Source: Platycnemis pennipes
Taxonomy: Eukaryota; Arthropoda; Insecta; Odonata; Platycnemididae
Direction: 5' to 3'
Length of the DNA stretch: 64,000 nucleotides
Assembly: GCA_933228895.1 (NCBI GenBank)
Contig: OW121852.1
Span: 59,004,872-59,068,871 of the forward strand
How positions within the stretch are numbered: the stretch's first letter is position 1; every line of letters begins with the position of its first letter. Both the position numbers and the translations under genes were made by a program. This document shows, piece by piece, positions 57,625 to 64,000 of this stretch. Under the pieces are notes generated by a model, which was given only the letters and a program-made list of their open reading frames with translations, made no database searches and was not told the DNA's origin.

Positions 57625-58380
57625 CGTTTCTACATCTACATAATACTCTGCAGGCCACCATTAATGTGTGATAGGGGGTGAATTTACACCGAAATTGAAA
57701 AAGGTTTAAAGAGATTAGTAACTACTGTCTAGTCGAACGATAATTTTTAAAAAAGATTTAAAGAGCAAAGCAAGCATTACCAAAGCTGTTAGTTGCATTA
57801 GGTTAAAGTCCTTATGCCGGCATGCAACTAACTAGGTTATCCATTGATACACTTTTTGATGTAGGTACTGATGAAATAATTTACAATTATTCATATTCCT
57901 CAGAGTATGAGGAAAGAAAAACATTTTTAATTTGCTGGTTGGGTAATCGATATTCCTTATTTTAGGTTCATGAACCAGTCTACCATAGTAATTTTACTTC
58001 GCAAATTGTTTTTATCGTCATCAGTAAAAATGTTGCCTTGGAATTTACTAAAGAGATTAGGTGTAAATTTCAACCTACAGTCTGATAATGACTCCCATTT
58101 TCCCATATAATAGGCTGGTTGCGCTAATATAACTATCATATTGTCCCTTTACAAGTCATACCGATCTTCCCTGCAAACGCACCTTTTCCGTAAGGATCCC
58201 ATATACTGGCAGTGTATTCCAAATGAAGTCTAGGTAGGGAAAATTAGCTCATTTCATGTACATACTCGTCTTATTTGCCCAGTAGTCTTTGGATAAATCT
58301 CAGTCTACGATTGGCTAGACCAATGATTTCACGTATGTCATAACCCCACGAAAGGTCATATGTCAGTCTTATTCCAAAAT
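57625..58380 (-). mobile_element. LINE remnant with attached 3' tail
   Basis: On the minus strand: KYFGIRLTYDLSWGYDIREI, then LANRRLRFIQRLLGK, then LEYTASIWDPYGKG and CKGTI. These are the C-terminal LINE motifs also seen at 45640-46270. Frameshifts and stops break them. Downstream (57625-57690) is the tail with CACACATTAATGGTGG and TATTATGTAGATGTAGA. This shows which LINE family owns the dispersed tail repeats. Confidence 0.7.
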
Positions 58381-58384
58381 ATTT

Positions 58385-58755
58385 TGTAGGGGATAGGGTT
58401 GGTGTTGTGGCTAGAGCACTGGCTTCTCACCCCGTTGACTTGGATTTGATTACCGGCAGTGGATGAGTTTTCATTGATTAAACGGTGCCTACTTGAAGGT
58501 TTATTGGAGGGCATTTCAAGTTCATTAGCTACAACATCCTTCGGATGGGTCAGATTCGTGGACTCCTGACGTCGCGTCTTCATAGGCGCCTTTCTGTAAA
58601 AGCAGTTTAATGCCTACCGCGGGTTTGTCTCTTAAAACCGTGGACTCCCAGTCACGTTTCTTTGAAAGCATATTGCCGGTTTCTCTCTGCACTTCCTCGA
58701 GCCGTGAAATATTCCTAGCTCCACCCAATTACTCTCCTATCAAATTGGCGCATGT
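58385..58755 (+). mobile_element. tRNA-derived SINE
   Basis: Head: GTTGGTGTTGTGGCTAGAGCA and a B-box-like TTGGATTTGATTACCGGC. Body: GGAGGGCATTTCAAG, CTTCGGATGGGTCAG, and GGCGCCTTTCTGTAA. It runs toward the hAT at 58764, which may have inserted near its end. Same family as 32190-32500. Confidence 0.65.
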
Positions 58756-59308
58756 GACCTGAGTAGTGATGGAAAAATCGATTTCGATTTAAATCGAAAG
58801 TCTGGGAGGAGATAAAGGGTGAAAACCCCAACACGTACTGTTTCGCGATCAGAGTACTGAGTATGATAAAGTCATCCGTCCCATGTGAAAGACTTTTCTC
58901 TAAGGCCGGTAAAATTGGAAAGGCACGCCCTAGATCATCAAGAAAGCATCTCAATCAGTTGATCTTTCTTAAAAATTGTAGTGAAGCCGAATGGTTCCAA
59001 GTGGTGATCCACATTAAAGTAAATTGTAAATTTTTACGACTAATAATTCAAAAATGTTTTCCAAGTACATTTTTAGGGATTTTTTTATATTATTCAAATA
59101 TGTATTATGAGCGTTTTTCATATGAATAATAAACATGTTTTAGTACCAACTGCATTTTTTTCAAAAATGAACCGTAGATTTTTTCGATTAATCGATCTTT
59201 TGGTTCAAATTTCGATTTTTGCTGGAAAGTCGAGCTTTTCATTTCGATTAAAAATCGATTGCTCGAAAAATCGATTTTGACGGACATTTTTCCATCACTA
59301 GACCTGAG
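58756..59308 (+). mobile_element. hAT transposon, internally deleted, 8-bp TSD
   Basis: The element spans 58764-59300 (537 bp). Exact 8-bp duplications GACCTGAG flank it (58756-58763, 59301-59308). Terminal inverted repeats TAGTGATGGAAAAAT are perfect over 15 bp. Subterminal regions are rich in ATCGATTT-type motifs on both sides, a usual arrangement of hAT transposase binding sites. The interior retains the transposase C-terminus only. Perfect duplications and repeats suggest a fairly recent insertion. Confidence 0.88.
58800..59000 (+). pseudogene. hAT transposase dimerisation-domain fragment
   Basis: The plus-strand frame reads TYCFAIRVLSMIKSSVPCER, then LFSKAGKIGKARPRSS, then LNQLIFLKN. 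This is the C-terminal hAT dimerisation region, whose hallmark is (S)SVPxERxFSxAG followed by R.RL and LxFL. The catalytic RNase-H core and any BED zinc finger are deleted. It is too short to act as a transposase. The usual RNRL is replaced by KARPRSS. Confidence 0.85.
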
Positions 59309-59389
59309 CTACCGGTCACCTCCCCCAAATATCTAACTAACGTACGTTTGTTCGAAGTTAGGGATGAAAACGTAGAGAACGGTAGGTTA

Positions 59390-59570
59390 ATGGATTAAGA
59401 GGTAGGCTCTTCAAGGAAACGGACAACATATGGAGACAAATCCGGCATCGGTATAAGTCTGTTCTTAACGAAAGGTACCAGAGAGACCACGGCTAACGTC
59501 CCATTCGCAGGACTGAGTACATTGTACTTGAAGTTTTCTCCTCACAGAACTCATGTCGAGATCGTATATC
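59390..59570 (-). mobile_element. SINE body fragment
   Basis: Blocks AATCCGGCATCGGTATAAG, TTAACGAAAGGTACCAG, ACCACGGCTAACGTCCCATTC and ACTGAGTAC follow the order and orientation of 32270-32400. Confidence 0.6.
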
Positions 59571-59589
59571 GATGAAAAAATTTCGAATT

Positions 59590-59930
59590 TAGGACTATGA
59601 AGTCCTCCCTTACAATTTAAAAAAAATATAGCATTGGAATTTATTTAAGAGACTAAGTATAAATTTAAACCTACGGGATGATATGGATTTCAATTTTAGG
59701 TCAACTAATAGACTGGTTACGCTTATATATTTATCATACCATCCCTTTACAAATCTTGCCAATCTGCGCTGCAGATGCTCCATTTCTGTTTTTAAGCCTT
59801 TTTCGTACTGGTACTATAAATTTAATCTTCAAATTGAACTGTTTCAGATGTCACGACATTACGGGAATTCTTTATATATTATGGTTTTATCAGAAATTTT
59901 AAATGTAGTCATAGCAGTAAAATAAGGTTT
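59590..59930 (-). mobile_element. LINE remnant, same family as 57625-58380
   Basis: AAATTTAAACCTACGGGATG, AATAGACTGGTTACGC and CATCCCTTTACAAATCTTGC align with 58064-58165 in the same orientation. No open frame survives in the LINE direction. Confidence 0.55.
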
Positions 59931-59999
59931 AAAAAACCCTAATTCCTAAGATATATTGCACGATCAGACCTAACGTAATCCTTAGACAAACGCAAACCC

Positions 60000-60075
60000 T
60001 ATACCAGAGGCGGGATTCGAACTCGCGACCTTTGTATTGACCTACCCATACGTTAACAACTTGATTATCATGTTC
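60000..60075 (-). mobile_element. tRNA-like SINE head
   Basis: The minus strand gives GCGAGTTCGAATCCCGCC (B box) after TACAAAGGTC, with the A box decayed. ACAAAGGTCG is shared with 19592-19706. Confidence 0.55.
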
Positions 60076-60079
60076 AATC

Positions 60080-61085
60080 GATTAAGCTGTGTTACAAATA
60101 TATTACTTGTTGAAAATGGTTCGTTTTCGGGATCTTAAAAACACGACGTCATCACATGACGTCAAGGCATGGTATCACTATGGGCATTGTTTATCTGTTG
60201 TACGTGGAGGTAAGTTGAATGCAATGAATATTCGGCGAAAACGTTTGTATTTACATCATTTGTTTAATGCAATAAATGAATGTATTTTTAGAAGTTTTTA
60301 TTTAAGTAGTACGTAAGTATCGTAGATAGTATAATATCTGTATAGTGCCATATTTGTTTTCACTCCACGAATATTTGCCACGACAAAGCAATCGCTGTTT
60401 TTTTAAGAAGGATGTAAGGGAGTATTCCAAAGCCAAAATTTGCGGATTGTGCTTTTTTAAATCTATTGTCAATCATGGATTCATGTCAGGTTTTAGTCAA
60501 GAAACGAATAAAAACTTCAAAACAATATATTCGCACCATTTCTTCTAAACGAACGTCTGTTTCCACAGCAATATGGAACCTATACCGTGCAGTGACGTCA
60601 GGTGGTGTTTCAGGTCACGTGACTTTCGTCAATATTCGGGAACATTTCAATAGCGTTTAATATTCTTTGCGGTTAGCATTGAAAATGTGGGCTTATATAA
60701 TTAAATATGTGGGAAAATTTCGCTTCAAGTACGTCATTAACACAGGAGAAACTAATTTCATGCATATTCCCCATTGCATCACTGACTTTGTTCACATGTA
60801 CCTATTACTCGCGACCAATTTCAAACGCATTGCCTACAAAAATTACTTTTTCACACACCCCTTGAAGTTGAAATACTTTTATTGAAACATTCTACTTCTT
60901 TAGGTTCCTAAGTGGAGAACAATAATTAAACATGGATTATTTAAAATTGGTTGTTGCAAAATTAGAGATAGTACCTACTCTGCACATGGTTGCCCCAGTT
61001 CATTATAAACGTTGATCATGGCTTGACTATTGACTAGGATCTTCGAGTGGGATCATTTGAATATTAACTAGGATAATTTGAGCAA
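60080..61085. other. No recognisable gene
   Basis: Open frames at 60089-60316, 60345-60548 and 60667-60885 (plus strand) have ordinary composition but no domain. One could be coding, but I cannot support it. Confidence 0.35.
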
Positions 61086-61089
61086 TGGG

Positions 61090-61305
61090 TTCAGGCAGGT
61101 TTGACAACTAGAGTATTAGTTTACCATCCAAAGGGTCCTAAATTGGGTCCCTTAAAGGTCAGAGATAGACCTCCCAGTGGCATACCTATATCTGAGTGTC
61201 GTGCAGAGAGCAGGTTCAGTATTTAGACCGCCAGATGGGACGTTAAACTGTGGAGCCTTTCATTGGAAGCCGGTTAACGCCGATGCTGGGTAAATTATAT
61301 TGTTC
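61090..61305 (+). mobile_element. tRNA-derived SINE
   Basis: Head: GCAGGTTTGACAACTAGAGTA with the decayed B box GGTCCTAAATTGGGTCCC. Body: CCCAGTGGCATACC, GCCAGATGGGACGTTAAAC, GGAGCCTTTCATTG and TTAACGCCGATGCTGGG. The same family as 32190. Confidence 0.65.
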
Positions 61306-61309
61306 CTCC

Positions 61310-62190
61310 ACGCCCACAAGGCCAATCTATATTCAGCCGTCTACATGTCATTAATGGGTCCTATTAGATCATGGGTAACCTCGGTGGTTGGTCGCTTCTT
61401 CTAGTAACAAGATGGGTTTCAGGTGATCGACGTGCAAGTCAAAAAACACCATCCAAAACACTCGGTGGCACGTAATGTTTTGAAAAACTCCATGACCCTA
61501 ACTCGGCTGCCAGAAGATGAAGGGCGGCCATGAAAGGCCGAATCAATTTCATTTTCTTACGGAGACAATGCGATAGGCTTTCATCGAAGGACCATATTCT
61601 GCTTGGAAAAAATGTGTCATTGAGCGACTGATGACTTGAATGGTGTCAAATTCTGCGGTGGCGGGTTGTAGAAAAATGCGAGAATCAAGCCAAAATTCTT
61701 CTTCCAATCGATGGAAGAAGGCAATATATCCTTCAGCTAAGTCCTTGAGTTGAATATTGCGACACCGTTGTTCTCACAGTTTCGACTGGAACAATGAAGG
61801 TGGCCATGAAAATTTACAATAAAACTGACCCATTTTTTTCTCCTTCTTCTCGAAAAAATATTAATAATATTCACACACCGCAAAATATGGAATCGTCGTG
61901 ACCAATCTCACTCTCGCTCTACACAGAGGCTTAGGTAGCTTGATCGTGGCAATGCAAATGAAATGGAAATTTCCTCATTTCCACACCGAAAGCATGGCTA
62001 CAAAAAAAACTCCTCCAGCAACAGAATAATTTAGGTATGGGATTGAATTTATGCATCTAAAAAAATTAAACTTAGGGTTAATGACCTATTAATGTGAGAG
62101 ACTGAGATGTGAGGAGGGAAAGGAGTTTTGCGAGGGAAAGTAGGGTGGGAAGAATCAGCAGGGGCACGGTAACTGAAAAGAATTTCATTC
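61310..62190. other. No recognisable gene or element
   Basis: Only short chance frames are present. Confidence 0.4.
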
Positions 62191-62194
62191 GCGG

Positions 62195-62330
62195 TAGCCA
62201 AGGCGATTCTTAGCAACTGCGGCCGGCAAATACATCGGCAAACCTAATGGTCAAGGGTTCGTATGCTCTCTGAGGTATGAGGGTAGTGTTTTCATTAAGT
62301 GTAAGTTTATGATAGAAAAGACAAAAAATA
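62195..62330 (+). mobile_element. tRNA-like SINE, decayed
   Basis: A TGGTCAAGGGTTCGTATGCTC-like B box follows GGTAGCCAAGGCGATTCTTAGC. The tail has TAACCTAAGCCTTAAG, the reverse of the TTAGGTTAG phrase of the 19864 family, so assignment is tentative. Confidence 0.4.
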
Positions 62331-62429
62331 ACCTAAGCCTTAAGAATCATCTGGAAATCAAATCCTGCCCTACTTGGTATATCTTCGTCTTTCTAGCTTG
62401 ACAGCCTGAGAGGTTATTTTGGTAGTATA

Positions 62430-63200
62430 TCATTATCATCATTCGTTTTCTACCGGTGAATGTAGGTTTAAATAGACTTTCAATTCTTCCCATGATTATT
62501 TCACACAATATCCTTATTTATTCTTTACACAAACTGAATCCAAAATTCCCGTTCTTTCTCCCCTCTAGCCCACTTAACCAACACTTTTCCCTTAATCCCG
62601 TTCATCAATAAACCCTCTCCTTTTACTACCCACTCCTTCACACCTCCTGGAATCTCCTAATTTTCTCGATCAACTTCCTTTCCTCTTCTAACAACTTTAG
62701 CACTTCATCGTTCGAACTCCTCCCACTTACTTTATCCATCTTTCTCTATACCTGAATGTCATAAGCCCTAAGCTTATTTTAAACTTCTTTCTTTAGAGCC
62801 CTTGTTTCCGCTCTATATAGTTCCACGCTCGATATTACACTTTTAACCAGTCTTTTCTTTACTTCCCTACCTATCGTTCATGTCATTAGCTCACGCCTAC
62901 GAGTAAAAGCCTCTTTTTCCAACGAAATTCTCCTTTCGGCTACAGTTCTGCCATACCCCTTTTTAACCTAAATACTACCTAGGTATCTAAATGTTTCTCC
63001 TAGTGTAGCATCTATCCTGCTACTTTTAAATTTCACCTGGCCAATTTTGTTATTGGAAATCTCCTTACTTTCATTTATAGTGATTTATCTTAATTTCCTA
63101 TCTTTTTTCTGTCTTTGTAATGCATTTAGTATTTTTTGTAAGCCCTGGGCTGACACACTGACCATTCCTTGGTTATCTGCGAGCCTCACTACATGGAATA
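62430..63200 (-). mobile_element. LINE reverse-transcriptase remnant
   Basis: Minus-strand reading in order: VVRLADNQGMVS (the catalytic (F/L)ADD changed to LADN), GLQKILNALQ, a lysine-rich stretch, ETFRYLGSI, RISLEKEAFTRRRELM, REVKKRLVKSVISSVELYRAET, LRAYDIQVRKMDKVS with a stop inside, SNDEVLKLLEEERKLI. This is the full post-catalytic order of a non-LTR RT. At least five stops interrupt it and the catalytic Asp is lost. The family differs from the one at 34-38 kb. Confidence 0.75.
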
Positions 63201-63360
63201 CCTTTTGTGAGAATTATACCGTTCTACCTAACTCGTTGACCCTACCAGGAGCAACGCTCAATGCTACCGCCAGTGCAACTATCGGGTTTATGAGAACACG
63301 CAAACCCCAATCCCACCACGACAAGACGTAGTCTATGAGGAAGGGTGGGTAATAAATAGG

Positions 63361-63480
63361 AGTCTACATCTACATATACACGATACCCTGCAAGCCACCG
63401 CGCGGGTGTGTGGCAGGGGGTGAAGATCACCAAGCATGCACCACTAACATGCAAACAGGCAACTATATTGTCCCATGCAA
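63361..63480 (-). repeat. LINE 3'-tail repeat
   Basis: The plus strand shows TCTACATCTACATATACACG, ATACCCTGCAAGCCACCG, TGTGTGGCAGGGGGTGAAG and ACTAACATGCAAAC. The last two blocks match 11790-11830 (TGTGGCAGGGGGTGAAA, ACTGACATGCAAAT), so the conserved tail extends at least 100 bp. Confidence 0.7.
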
Positions 63481-63484
63481 CTTG

Positions 63485-64000
63485 ATAGTAGTTTATTGAA
63501 TTCCGATACATGGCTGAGAGGCCCCTTTGTTATTGACCATCACTATTTTTTTAAGCATTTCAAATCAAAATCATCTACTTTTAACAGAAATATATTTAGT
63601 AATCAATAACCAGAAAGCAAACTATTTTTTTTCAAATAGTTTATTTTTACGGTAGTTCAAAAAGTTTACCTTCTTCTGGTAATTGTAGAGTCATGTTTTT
63701 AGTTGCTCTAACTGCTTAGGTTATATCGTACACATTAAACTTAACGCTTTGCACAAACTTAAAATCCACGTTCAAGGCCGATTCCATCTATCGACTCACC
63801 GCGTAGATTGCTAAGACGTCTCGTTACCAATGTGGCTACCACGGCGGACGCTGTGCTTCTCTATTTCGGCGTTTTTGTTCAAGTCCAACCTTCAAGAAAA
63901 TATCCTCTATCATGACAAAATAGAGGTGGCGGCCTGGAAAAAGTCAAATTGAGCAATACAGAGCCTTCAACAAGCTAAAGTATCCTATCCCTTCTCAAAT
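63485..64000. other. No recognisable gene
   Basis: AT-rich DNA, then a GC-richer stretch at 63770-63870. No supported feature reaches the window end. Confidence 0.4.

Noticed and set aside
59678..59925. Two overlapping plus-strand frames
   Set aside because: They lie over a minus-strand LINE relic that aligns with 58064-58165; they are shadows.
1..64000. CRISPR array
   Set aside because: No regularly spaced short repeats with unique spacers; tandem repeats found (18 bp, 22 bp) are head-to-tail without spacers, and the genome is eukaryotic.

Overview
This window looks like non-coding, repeat-dense nuclear DNA of an arthropod, probably an insect with a large AT-rich genome. I found no intact host protein-coding gene, rRNA or genuine tRNA gene, and nothing bacterial (no operons, no ribosome-binding sites). 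Almost everything recognisable is a mobile element: Penelope-like elements (PLEs), non-LTR (LINE) retrotransposon remnants, tRNA-derived SINEs, hAT-type DNA transposons, a Helitron-type helicase fragment and a large foldback element. Species assignment is inference only; the LINE 3' tails with repeated GTAGAT and the tRNA-derived SINEs point to an arthropod.

Layout. 1-4 kb: AT-rich DNA, then a 2.26-kb foldback element (1758-4020) with ~335-bp inverted repeats. 4-11.7 kb: little recognisable, one SINE, a perfect hairpin and two orphan open frames. 11.7-14.4 kb: a LINE remnant, then two PLE-derived inverted-repeat elements. 15-20.5 kb: sparse, with SINEs. 20.56-21.55 kb: a GC- and CpG-rich block ending in a strong splice donor, the best candidate for a host promoter and first exon. 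25-34 kb: SINEs and LINE tails. 34.3-38 kb: six LINE reverse-transcriptase pieces in both orientations. 39.9-41.6 kb: a short hAT element, a Helitron helicase fragment and ATCGAT-rich repeats. 45.3-48.1 kb: a 196-bp PLE foldback, a LINE, a 1.3-kb hAT-like element and another PLE foldback. 50-50.6 kb: a second CpG-rich block. 50.8-54.3 kb: a LINE interrupted by an inverted-repeat PLE, followed by a 5'-truncated PLE that keeps a 511-codon frame with reverse transcriptase and GIY-YIG endonuclease. 57.6-63.5 kb: LINEs, SINEs and a 537-bp hAT with perfect 8-bp target duplications.

The most interesting signal is an RNA one. Every PLE-related terminal region (13.5, 14.3, 45.4, 48.0, 51.0, 51.8 and 52.7 kb) carries a hammerhead-ribozyme-like core: a 3-bp stem I, CUGAAGA, a 3- to 7-bp stem II, GAAA, a tiny self-complementary stem III, a cleavage triplet, and the stem I partner. 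Stem I changes between copies (GAC/GUC, ACC/GGU, CAC/GUG, UAC/GUA) with pairing kept, as do the stem II sequences. Several of these units are arranged as inverted repeats with an asymmetric tail of about 30-44 bp and 12- to 15-bp target duplications. Hammerhead motifs in PLEs are an established phenomenon; the foldback mini-elements and the covariation set within one window are what deserve follow-up.
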